From: Sandaracinaceae bacterium
Lineage (GTDB): Bacteria; Myxococcota_A; Polyangia; Polyangiales; Houyiibacteriaceae
Assembly (NCBI GenBank): GCA_012514415.1
Contig: JAAZAH010000211.1
Span: forward strand, 1-5,931
Reading direction: 5' to 3'
DNA: 5,931 nucleotides
Shown here piece after piece: positions 1-5,693 of this stretch; positions within the stretch are counted from its first letter, which is position 1; each line of letters starts with the position of its first letter. The translations under genes and the position numbers were made by a program. Below the pieces are notes generated by a model. It ran no database searches and was not told where the DNA came from. It was given only the letters and a program-made list of their open reading frames with translations.

Positions 1-207
1 GCCATCCATGAGGAAATTCTCGAGCTCCACCTCGAAAAAGGCGCGCTCTACGGCGCAATGAGCGCAATCGTCGCTCGCATCGTAAGCGAGCGCGGCGGCG
101 AAGAGTTCGCCCTTCCCGCCGACTCCACGCCACCCGTTCCCGAGGCGGCTCCGCCCTCCCCAGCGCTTGGGCCTTTCGTGACGTCGATGCGCCGCAACCG
201 CTCGTAG
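1..207 (+). CDS. C-terminal end of an unrecognised protein (truncated by window edge)
   Basis: Reading frame 1 is open from the first base to a TAG at 205-207, giving 68 residues. The first part (AIHEEILELHLEKGALYGAM onwards) looks like amphipathic helix. It is followed by a Pro/Ala-rich stretch at about residues 44-58 and a short basic end, MRRNRS. Third codon positions are mostly G or C, as in the neighbouring genes, and the frame stops just before a hairpin, as expected for a gene end. I do not recognise the family, and the start lies outside the window. The opposite strand is also open here, but its translation does not resemble PrmC, the gene that often follows prfA, so I prefer the plus-strand reading. 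It converges with prfA, whose stop is 38 bases away. Confidence 0.55.
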   Translation, partial: AIHEEILELHLEKGALYGAMSAIVARIVSERGGEEFALPADSTPPVPEAAPPSPALGPFVTSMRRNRS

Positions 208-212
208 CCGGT

Positions 213-237
213 GCTCAGCGATCCGAACGCGCTGAGC
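213..237. terminator. Hairpin between the convergent gene ends
   Basis: A perfect 8-bp inverted repeat, GCTCAGCG (213-220) and CGCTGAGC (230-237), has a 9-base loop and lies between the stop of the left-edge gene and the stop of prfA. On the plus strand it is followed by GATGCTTCTT, a weak T-rich tail; on the minus strand there is no T run. It is best read as a weak terminator for the left gene, perhaps acting as a shared barrier for both. Position and symmetry are seen directly; termination is inferred. Confidence 0.5.
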
Positions 238-245
238 GATGCTTC

Positions 246-1322
246 TTAGGCACGCTCGTCTGCCGTCGCCCGAAGCAGCTCCGCTTGATAGTGCGTGCGC
301 AGAACGGTGAGGAGCTCGTCCAGATCACCCTCCATCACCGAATCAAGAGAATGGAGGGTAAGCTGCACGCGATGATCCGTCACGCGATTCTGTGGATAGT
401 TGTAGGTACGGATCTTTTCCGAGCGATCGCCGCTTCCGACCATGGAGCGGCGCTCGTCGCGGATGGCGTCGGAACGCTCGCGCTCGGCGATCTCGAGAAG
501 CTTTGCGCGGAGGATCTGCATCGCGCGAGCAAGGTTCTGATGCTGTGAGCGCTCTTCCTCTGCGCGGACCATGATGCCGGTCGGGATGTGCTTGAGGTTG
601 ATCGCGCTCATGGTGGTGTTGACGCCCTGTCCGCCGGGACCTCCAGCCGCCGTCTTGGTGATCTCGAGATCTTTATCGTCGATCTGCACATCGACCTCGT
701 CGGCCTCGGGGAGGACGGCGACGGTCGCGGTCGAGGTATGGATGCGTCCGCCGCTCTCGGTCACGGGGACGCGCTGGACGCGATGCACTCCCGCCTCGAA
801 GCGAAGCCGGCTATAGACCTTATCGCCTGTGACGATGGCGATCACTTCTTTGAAGCCGCCGGCCGATGCATCGCTCTTCGAAGTGATTTCAATCTTCCAC
901 CCTTGGCGCTCGGCGTAGCGCGAGTACATACGGAAAAGATCGGCCGCAAAGAGCGCCGCCTCCTCGCCTCCGGCGCCAGCGCGGATCTCGAGAAAGACGT
1001 TCTTTTCGTCGTTCGGATCCTTGGGAAGCAGGAGGAGGTCGATCGCCTCTTTAAGCTCTTCGAGCCTCGCCTCAAGCTGGGGAAGCTCTTCCTCGGCGAG
1101 CTCACGCAGCTCGGGGTCGGCGAGCGCCTCCTTATCCTCGCGGATCTGCTCCTCCGTCTTGAGGAATTCGTTATAAGCCTCGACGAGCTCGTTCAGGTCC
1201 GAGCGCTCGCGGCTCAGCTGCGCGAAACGCTTCCCATCGGCCGCGATCTCGGGTCGACAGAGGAGCTCCTCAAGCTCGCGAAAGCGCGCGACGATGGCGT
1301 CGAGTTTTTGCCTGGGAATCAA
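246..1322 (-). CDS. prfA: Peptide chain release factor 1 (RF1)
   Basis: RF1 recognises UAA and UAG in the ribosomal A site and triggers hydrolysis of peptidyl-tRNA. The 358-residue length is normal for the family. The N-terminal helical domain (about 1-105) is followed by the conserved RAGAGGEEAALFAADLF block (114-130), the stop-codon reading tripeptide PVT (186-188, the PxT type of RF1 rather than the SPF of RF2), the catalytic GGQ (230-232) and the GSGDRSEKIRTYNYPQNRVTDHR segment (about 296-318). The start is TTG: GAGG lies 7 bases upstream, and the N terminus IPRQKLDAIVARFRELEELL aligns with normal RF1 starts. It begins three bases after the stop of the DUF1385 gene, so the two are probably translationally coupled. 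Around GGQ the sequence is GPGGQGVNTTMSA, unlike the GAGGQHVNTTDSA of E. coli RF1. prmC, which methylates this Gln and often follows prfA, is not seen downstream. Confidence 0.97.
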   Translation of the reverse strand: MIPRQKLDAIVARFRELEELLCRPEIAADGKRFAQLSRERSDLNELVEAYNEFLKTEEQIREDKEALADPELRELAEEELPQLEARLEELKEAIDLLLLPKDPNDEKNVFLEIRAGAGGEEAALFAADLFRMYSRYAERQGWKIEITSKSDASAGGFKEVIAIVTGDKVYSRLRFEAGVHRVQRVPVTESGGRIHTSTATVAVLPEADEVDVQIDDKDLEITKTAAGGPGGQGVNTTMSAINLKHIPTGIMVRAEEERSQHQNLARAMQILRAKLLEIAERERSDAIRDERRSMVGSGDRSEKIRTYNYPQNRVTDHRVQLTLHSLDSVMEGDLDELLTVLRTHYQAELLRATADERA

Positions 1323-1325
1323 CGC

Positions 1326-2351
1326 TCAGCCTCGTAGGCGGGGGAGCGCCTCTTGAAATCCCTGAAAGCTAGGGAAGAAGAGGGTCTCGTTGGAAATCGA
1401 CGTGGCGGAAGCGCTCTCCTCGAGGTTCTCCTCACGCCATTTCGCTGCAGCGAGCGCGGCAATCGCGATCTCGATTTGATCGTCGCCCGGCTCGATGGTC
1501 GTGATTTTCTGAAAAAGAAAGCCCGGGAGGAGAAGGACACGGAGCGGGCCGGTCGTGCAATAACGTGCGCTAAAGCGCTGGAACTCATAGCTCACCCCGG
1601 CAATCACGGGGAGAAGGCCGATGCGCAGTCCGAGAACCTGGAGTTGTCCCAGAAGCCCCTCGGCATTCGGTAAGAGAAGGGGCGTGACGATGGAGCCGAG
1701 GAGGATGGAGACGAGGACGACGACCACGAGGAAGGTCGTGCCGCAGCGTGGATGGAGCGTGCTCTGCGCGCGCACATTCTCGGTCGTGAGCTCAAGCCCT
1801 GCTTCGTAGGCGTGGATCGTTTTGTGTTCCGCGCCATGATACTGAAAGACGCGCTTCATCTCGGGAATCCGCCGAACAAAGAGCAGATAGAGCAAAAAGA
1901 TAAAGAGCTTGAACGCGCCTGTGACGGCGTGGAAAGCGACATCCGTGAGCTCCAGCTCGGCGCCGATGAGCTTGCCAAGCCCGGCCGTGAGCCCTTGAGG
2001 AAGCGCGACGAAGAGGCCGATCGCAAGCAAGATGGAAAAGGCGATCGTGAGCTTTCCTTCCGCCTCACCACCCGACTCTTCCTCGGGGAAGGCGTGTTTT
2101 GCGGAGAAATTCAGCGCCCTCATGCCAAGCGACATCGACTCGACGAGCATAAGCACCCCGCGAAGCAGCGGGATCTTTCCCATGGTCTCGGCGATGCGCG
2201 ATTCGATGGGACCTTCCTCGAGCGCGATCGAGCCATCCGGACGACGCACGGCGATCGACATGCACGAGGGGCCGCGCATCATCACGCCCTCAAGGACGGC
2301 CTGGCCGCCAATATAGGGCTTTTCGCTCAAGGGCGTTCCATCTCTGCTCAT
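1326..2351 (-). CDS. DUF1385 family polytopic membrane protein
   Basis: This 341-residue protein belongs to the DUF1385 (COG3872, YqhQ-like) family, whose function is not established. Family hallmarks are plain: IGGQAVLEGVMMRGP (14-28), YHGAEHKTIHAYE (171-183), HPRCGTTFL (200-208) and YEFQRFSAR (255-263). The His-rich motif (H172, H176, H180) with H200 and C203 could bind a metal, but that is an inference. Hydrophobic stretches fit membrane segments at about 101-118, 144-160, 205-228 and 238-254. The ATG start leaves the family N-terminal motif close to the terminus; a weak purine-rich GAAGAGA lies just upstream. The last 30 or so residues (312-341), after the usual family end, form a polar tail. 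Its stop is three bases before the prfA start. It sits between rpmE and prfA, an order shared by many distant bacteria, which suggests a link to translation or growth control without proving one. Confidence 0.93.
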   Translation of the reverse strand: MSRDGTPLSEKPYIGGQAVLEGVMMRGPSCMSIAVRRPDGSIALEEGPIESRIAETMGKIPLLRGVLMLVESMSLGMRALNFSAKHAFPEEESGGEAEGKLTIAFSILLAIGLFVALPQGLTAGLGKLIGAELELTDVAFHAVTGAFKLFIFLLYLLFVRRIPEMKRVFQYHGAEHKTIHAYEAGLELTTENVRAQSTLHPRCGTTFLVVVVLVSILLGSIVTPLLLPNAEGLLGQLQVLGLRIGLLPVIAGVSYEFQRFSARYCTTGPLRVLLLPGFLFQKITTIEPGDDQIEIAIAALAAAKWREENLEESASATSISNETLFFPSFQGFQEALPRLRG

Positions 2352-2517
2352 AGTCTCTTCAGGGATCGTTGTCTTTCGGGGATCCGCCTTCCCGAATTAA
2401 ATGAAGATCCGGAATGAGCCCTCGGCGCTCGTTCGATCCGAGGACTCATCTGCATGAAGCAGGATATCGAGACGGAAGCTCCGTGACCAGCGCTCGGAGC
2501 GACGAGCGGAGCGTGAC
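2352..2517. other. rpmE – DUF1385 intergenic gap
   Basis: These 166 bases between two genes on the same strand contain no plausible gene. They hold the 12-bp hairpin at 2414-2449. Nearer rpmE are short overlapping inverted repeats: CGCTCG (2491-2496) with CGAGCG (2503-2508), and GCTCCG (2478-2483), which can pair with CGGAGC at either 2495-2500 or 2507-2512. An AT-rich patch (TTTAATTC on the minus strand, about 2394-2401) could be part of a promoter for the DUF1385–prfA pair, but I found no convincing -35 partner. Confidence 0.5.
2414..2449 (-). terminator. Hairpin downstream of rpmE (terminator or processing/attenuation site)
   Basis: Positions 2414-2425 and 2438-2449 form a 12-bp stem with a 12-base loop. 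On the minus-strand transcript every position pairs, with one U-G wobble (2444/2419); on the plus strand that position is a C-A mismatch. The hairpin therefore fits minus-strand RNA, after rpmE and before the DUF1385 gene. The following minus-strand bases (TCCGGATCTTCATTTAATTC) are only partly T-rich, so termination may be incomplete, letting some rpmE transcription reach the DUF1385–prfA pair. Confidence 0.45.
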
Positions 2518-2715
2518 TCAGCGACCGTACTTCTTGCGGAAGCGCTCAACGCGTCCCGCCGTATCGACAAGCTTCTGCTTGCCGGTGTAGAAGGGATGAC
2601 ACTCGGAGCAGATATCGACCGCGAAATCGCTCTTCGTCGAGCGCGTCTCGATGGTCGCGCCGCAAGCGCAGGTCACGGTGATGACTTCGTAATTGGGATG
2701 GATTTCGGGCTTCAT
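2518..2715 (-). CDS. rpmE: Ribosomal protein L31 (bL31), zinc-binding type
   Basis: L31 is a small protein of the large ribosomal subunit that helps bridge it to the small subunit. The 65-residue product, beginning MKPEIHPNYE, matches the family throughout, including HPFYTGKQK (40-48) and the RVERFRKKYG end. Four cysteines are kept: C16 and C18 (CAC) plus C36 and C39 (CSEC). This is the zinc-binding C+ form, as opposed to the Cys-less paralogue many bacteria make under zinc limitation. The start is the ATG at 2713-2715, because AAGGA lies 5 bases upstream and the family always begins this way; the frame is open further upstream, but that extension has no L31 similarity. It is followed by the DUF1385 gene and prfA on the same strand. 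Confidence 0.97.
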   Translation of the reverse strand: MKPEIHPNYEVITVTCACGATIETRSTKSDFAVDICSECHPFYTGKQKLVDTAGRVERFRKKYGR

Positions 2716-2770
2716 GTTCTTCCTTCGCGCTCCGTCGACGATCGGTCGGATCGATTGAGAGCGGCCCATG

Positions 2771-2799
2771 CATTTAGCGCAAAGCCTCGGAGCGTTCAA
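2771..2799 (-). promoter_or_regulatory. Possible sigma-70-type promoter for rpmE
   Basis: On the minus strand TTGAAC (2794-2799) is followed, 17 bases later, by TAAATG (2771-2776). The -35 box matches 4 of 6 consensus positions and the -10 box 3 of 6. Spacing is ideal, and transcription would begin some 45-50 bases before the rpmE start codon. The weak -10 match keeps this tentative. Confidence 0.3.
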
Positions 2800-2815
2800 G
2801 CGGGGAAGCGCGGCG

Positions 2816-2842
2816 AATCGCGAGCAAAGCGATTGGGCTTTG
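2816..2842. promoter_or_regulatory. Two mutually exclusive short hairpins
   Basis: AATCGC (2816-2821) can pair with GCGATT (2829-2834), and CAAAGC (2825-2830) can pair with GCTTTG (2837-2842). The two 6-bp stems share bases 2829-2830 and interleave, so only one can form at a time. The pairing is exact on both strands. Such an alternative pair would suit a switch in a leader RNA if rpmE transcription begins further upstream than the promoter I propose. No function is shown. Confidence 0.25.
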
Positions 2843-2847
2843 GGACA

Positions 2848-2906
2848 CGAAGGTCGATGGAAGCCGTAAACCATCGAGCGGAGGCCATCTGCGGAGGCCA
2901 CCTTCG
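2848..2906. repeat. Nested inverted repeats (possible structured RNA)
   Basis: An outer 6-bp stem, CGAAGG (2848-2853) with CCTTCG (2901-2906), encloses a 7-bp hairpin, TCGATGG (2854-2860) with CCATCGA (2871-2877), and two copies of GCGGAGGCCA (2878-2887 and 2891-2900). The outer and inner stems abut directly at 2853/2854, so they could stack. It could be a small RNA domain, a leader element or an operator pair. The strand is undecided. Confidence 0.3.
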
Positions 2907-2963
2907 GCGAAGACGCATGCGAGCGCCGAATACGGCCGGTGGGCGAGCGGATCAACACGCCCG

Positions 2964-3012
2964 GGAATGAGCCGGCGGCAAGGCCCCGAGGGCGTCCGCC
3001 TTCGTTCATTCC
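2964..3012. repeat. Layered imperfect inverted repeat
   Basis: Three stems are nested in 49 bases: GGAATGA (2964-2970) with TCATTCC (3006-3012), GGCGG (2974-2978) with CCGCC (2996-3000), and GCCC (2983-2986) with GGGC (2990-2993). On the plus strand the hairpin is followed by GCCCTTTCG, which is too poor in T for a confident terminator. It could be a cruciform, a terminator remnant or part of a non-coding RNA. Confidence 0.4.
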
Positions 3013-3166
3013 GCCCTTTCGTGAAAATCGTGGCGCCTTCTGCTGCCCGCGGCCCTTCGGGCCTCACCACGCATACCGCGCCCTTCCCCTTGAGCGGTGC
3101 GACGGCGCCGCCGTGGCCTTTGCTGAAAATTTGTCTTCGTGACCGCCGCGTTTTATCGATGGATGT

Positions 3167-3451
3167 ATGGGCTTGAAGCGCATCGAGATCGTTGTCCGTG
3201 GTCGTGTGCAAGGAGTGTACTTTCGCGCATCTGCGCAGCGCGAGGCGCGCCAACATGGACTCACGGGATGGGTAAAGAACCGCCCGGACGGCTCCGTCGA
3301 GATGGTCGTCGAGGGCGAAGAAGATGCCGTAAAGGATTTCTTAGCGTGGGCGCAGACCGGACCGAGCACGGCACGGGTCGAAAAGGTCGAGACGCGCTGG
3401 CGAAGCTACACCGGCGAGTTCACAGATTTCCGCATCGCTCAGACGCATTAG
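3167..3451 (+). CDS. acyP: Acylphosphatase
   Basis: Acylphosphatase hydrolyses carboxyl-phosphate bonds such as those in acetyl phosphate and carbamoyl phosphate, and is a small soluble cytosolic enzyme. The 94-residue product has the family signature GRVQGVYFRASAQREA (12-27), including the phosphate-binding loop and catalytic Arg20, and the second signature GLTGWVKNRPDGSVEMVVEG (31-50) with catalytic Asn38. Length is typical. The ATG at 3167 gives the usual short lead (MGLKRIEIVVRG) into the first strand. Only a weak GGA precedes it, so initiation may be inefficient or the transcript may start very close by. The next gene begins 10 bases after the stop, so the two are probably one operon. 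The true substrate in the cell is not settled for this family. Confidence 0.95.
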   Translation: MGLKRIEIVVRGRVQGVYFRASAQREARQHGLTGWVKNRPDGSVEMVVEGEEDAVKDFLAWAQTGPSTARVEKVETRWRSYTGEFTDFRIAQTH

Positions 3452-3461
3452 GCGAGGGATC

Positions 3462-5321
3462 ATGCGCGCTCTCGGTCTCCTCCTCATGCTTCCGCTCCTT
3501 GCGCTCACGGTGCGCGCCGAGGCGGAGTCCATCGATCTAAGCGCGCTCGCGCTCGGTCTGCGTCACGAATCGGATGAGGCCCGCGCCGAAGCGGCCGAAA
3601 AATTGAGCCAGCTCTCAAGGGAGGATCTCCCGGCGATCGACGCGCGTCTCACGGCGCTGAAGCGGCGGGTCATCGATCCCGAAGAAGGCTATCAGGCACT
3701 CCGGAGCTTTGCGCATGCGGTCGGGTCGCGGCGCGCCGACGATCCGATCGACATCGAACCGGGCATCCACCAGCGGCTCAAGGAGTCGCGCCCAAGCGTG
3801 GTCGAGGCCGCCATCGCCGAGGAGCTCCTCCTCCTCCGCTCGCTCGAGAAAATGCGCTCCGCGAGGGCCTATCGTCGAGCGGCGCAGATCTTTGCCCTCC
3901 ACTTCGACGTTTTTCGCTGGGAGGCGCGTCATTCGATGGCGCGGATGGGATTTCTCGCCATGCCGGCGATCCTCGACGGAATCTCGTCCGGGGATGCGGG
4001 ACTTGCGGCCGCCTCACGTGCTGCCCATGCGGCGCTCGGTCAGCCGGGGCCCGCCGAAGCGCTCCGTGAGCTCGAGGGTGAGGATCGAGCCGAGCTCTTA
4101 TTGGTCTACGCCTCGCGTCGCGTGATGGACGCGATGGAATCGGCCGCCATCTTCCTCAACGATCCCGATCCGGTCGTTCGGCGCGCCGCCATCGCTGCGG
4201 TAAAGCGCTACGGGCGCAACGCCATTTGGCAGATCCGCGAAGCCGCCCTCCTCTTCCTTGGCGAAGAGCTCGATCGCTCGATGGGCCATGAAGAGAGCCT
4301 CGAATACCTTCTTAAGCGCCTCGATGTGCAGCGCGCGAAGCCGCAGCTCTTATTGCTCCAGCAGTCCAGGCGTTTCTTGGAAGAGGGCGAGCTTGAGAAG
4401 GCGCGAGCCGCGGTCGACCGGCTTTGGGCGGAGCGCCCCGAGCTTGATGAAGACGGCGTCGGGAGTGCGATCTACGAGGCCCTTGGAGAGCGTGCGCTTG
4501 AGCGCGGAGAGTTCGCAGAGGCGGGCGCGGCATTCCGACAAGCTTCCCTCCTCGCGAGGGACGATGAGCGCCGGAATGAACTCGAAGGGCGGGTGAAGGC
4601 TGTCCAGCGGCAGCGGTTGAAGTCGGAAGGGTATTTCTATCTTGAGAAGGACGCGTCCGAGGCGGCGCCCCCTGAGGCCGGCGAGCCCGACAGCGAAGAG
4701 GGCGAGGGGCCGTCGACGCTCCCGCGCCTGCTCTTCCTCATCGGGGTATTTTTGCTGATCGGCTGGGAGCGGTTCTTCCGCGGCGGGCGATGGCTCCTCG
4801 GCATGATTCGGCGCGGGATGGATAAGGCAAGGCATGTTTTTAAGGGTCCGATGAAGCGAGGGCTACTGCGGCTCGGAGCGCTCACCCTAAAGGGCGCGCA
4901 GCTGGGCGCGAGACACGTCCGCGCGGCGGCCGGCGCACTTCGAGCAGAATTCCAGGGACCAGCCGAAGCGCGTGGCGGTGAGGCCTCACAGGCGCCAAGC
5001 GCGCGAGCGATGAGTCTGGACAGCCCGCCCGTGTCCCGGCGGAGAGCGCTCGCGGAGGGATCCGCTCAAACCGCAGACCATCACGGAATCGAGGCGGAGG
5101 CGCCGAGCGTCACCGCGCCCGCGCATGCGTCTTTCCCCGGGGAGGTCGCCGATATAGAGCGCGCTTCGCGTGCCCGCCCTCGGAGGGGAGCCGGGGAGCA
5201 ACCGAAGCCCCCGGAAAGAGCCCCCACCCTCCCCGCGAGTCTCGTGTTTGGTGGCGCCAAAGCGAAGGTGAAGGCCATCCACACGAGCGATTGCGCGGAT
5301 GCGGGACAGCGGGCGGTTTAG
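3462..5321 (+). CDS. Secreted/membrane-anchored HEAT- and TPR-like repeat protein of unknown function
   Basis: I do not recognise a named family for this 619-residue protein. Residues 1-19 are a signal peptide (hydrophobic LGLLLMLPLLALTV, then VRA). Helical repeats of HEAT type are suggested at about 26-65 and 105-200 and most clearly at 232-251 (LNDPDPVVRRAAIAAVKRYG). TPR-like helix pairs follow at about 295-390 (FLEEGELEKARAAVDRL and ALERGEFAEAGAAFRQASLL). An acidic Pro/Glu linker (396-418) leads to one membrane segment at about 420-436, then a strongly basic stretch (437-490) and a Pro/Ala/Arg-rich disordered tail to the end. By the positive-inside rule the repeats would face the periplasm and the tail the cytoplasm. 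A GAGGGA Shine-Dalgarno site lies just before the ATG. Repeat proteins of this shape usually act as scaffolds. Its partner is unknown, and the link to the adjacent acylphosphatase gene is only by position. Confidence 0.9.
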   Translation: MRALGLLLMLPLLALTVRAEAESIDLSALALGLRHESDEARAEAAEKLSQLSREDLPAIDARLTALKRRVIDPEEGYQALRSFAHAVGSRRADDPIDIEPGIHQRLKESRPSVVEAAIAEELLLLRSLEKMRSARAYRRAAQIFALHFDVFRWEARHSMARMGFLAMPAILDGISSGDAGLAAASRAAHAALGQPGPAEALRELEGEDRAELLLVYASRRVMDAMESAAIFLNDPDPVVRRAAIAAVKRYGRNAIWQIREAALLFLGEELDRSMGHEESLEYLLKRLDVQRAKPQLLLLQQSRRFLEEGELEKARAAVDRLWAERPELDEDGVGSAIYEALGERALERGEFAEAGAAFRQASLLARDDERRNELEGRVKAVQRQRLKSEGYFYLEKDASEAAPPEAGEPDSEEGEGPSTLPRLLFLIGVFLLIGWERFFRGGRWLLGMIRRGMDKARHVFKGPMKRGLLRLGALTLKGAQLGARHVRAAAGALRAEFQGPAEARGGEASQAPSARAMSLDSPPVSRRRALAEGSAQTADHHGIEAEAPSVTAPAHASFPGEVADIERASRARPRRGAGEQPKPPERAPTLPASLVFGGAKAKVKAIHTSDCADAGQRAV

Positions 5322-5348
5322 CGCGGAGGGCGCGTCCACCACGCCGCG
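5322..5348 (+). terminator. Weak hairpin just after the HEAT/TPR gene
   Basis: CGCG (5322-5325) and GCG (5330-5332), separated by a 4-base bulge, can pair with CGCCGCG (5342-5348) around a 9-base loop. TCTTCGCTTCC follows. The tail is pyrimidine-rich but not a clean T run, and the stem is imperfect, so this is only a candidate terminator for the acylphosphatase operon. Confidence 0.22.
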
Positions 5349-5510
5349 TCTTCGCTTCCCCAAGCCCGTCCCAAAGCGGCGCGTTTAATGGCTAGGCTGC
5401 CCACGCTGGAATTGCCGGGACGTACCATGGATGGCTCGGCAAGCGAGCGTCGAACCGGATCACACCCTCCGGGCCATCGATCGACGCGCCTCAAGTCCGG
5501 CGAGGCGCAG

Positions 5511-5534
5511 ACTTCTGCGGGCACTTCTGCGGGC
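5511..5534. repeat. 12-bp tandem duplication
   Basis: ACTTCTGCGGGC occurs twice without a gap (5511-5522 and 5523-5534). The copies are identical, which points to a recent slippage event or to selection. It directly follows a 7-bp inverted repeat (5486-5508). Confidence 0.85.
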
Positions 5535-5693
5535 GAGGAAGCGTGAGGACTGCCGAGATGGACTCCGAGCAAATCCCCCGTTTGCCCCGGAATGCACCTC
5601 GCATGAAGCTTGCTCCCCCTCCTCGCCTCGCCTCTGGAATGCGTTGGTGAGGAGTGCTCTCTCCTCTAGGTCGAGGGCGGGCCCCGCTCAAGA

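Larger units (their letters stand above)
2716..3166. other. Divergent intergenic region rich in inverted repeats
   Basis: This 451-base stretch separates rpmE (-) from the acylphosphatase gene (+). Frames through it are open by chance, but their translations are Arg/Ser-rich and match nothing I know, so I call no gene. It must carry the promoters of both flanking units. Structures seen include mutually exclusive hairpins at 2816-2842, a nested structure at 2848-2906, a 10-bp direct repeat GCGGAGGCCA (2878-2887 and 2891-2900), a layered hairpin at 2964-3012 and GGCCC-TTC-GGGCC at 3051-3063. Just before the acylphosphatase gene, TTGTCT (3131-3136) and TATCGA (3154-3159) are 17 bases apart, but the match is too weak to call a promoter. 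Confidence 0.55.

Noticed and set aside
1..245. Start of prmC on the minus strand after prfA
   Set aside because: One minus-strand frame is open, but its translation has no PrmC-like sequence, and the plus-strand frame has better codon bias and a sensible stop before the hairpin.
588..1337. A 249-codon plus-strand open frame opposite prfA
   Set aside because: It is antisense to a fully convincing RF1 gene; such long shadows are expected in GC-rich codon usage, and the product matches no family I know.
1752..2417. A 221-codon plus-strand open frame opposite the DUF1385 gene
   Set aside because: The opposite strand carries all the family motifs; this product is charged and repetitive in composition, as expected of an antisense shadow.
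2716..3009. N-terminal extension of rpmE to an upstream ATG at 3009
   Set aside because: L31 begins at MKPEIHPNYE in all family members I know, and a good Shine-Dalgarno site directly precedes that ATG; the extension is Arg/Ser-rich and unlike L31.
2736..3166. tRNA, SRP RNA, tmRNA, RNase P or 6S RNA in the intergenic region
   Set aside because: None of the conserved sequence landmarks of these RNAs could be found on either strand.
2774..3256. A 160-codon minus-strand frame across the divergent region
   Set aside because: It overlaps the start of the acylphosphatase gene on the other strand and has the Arg-rich, featureless composition of non-coding frames.
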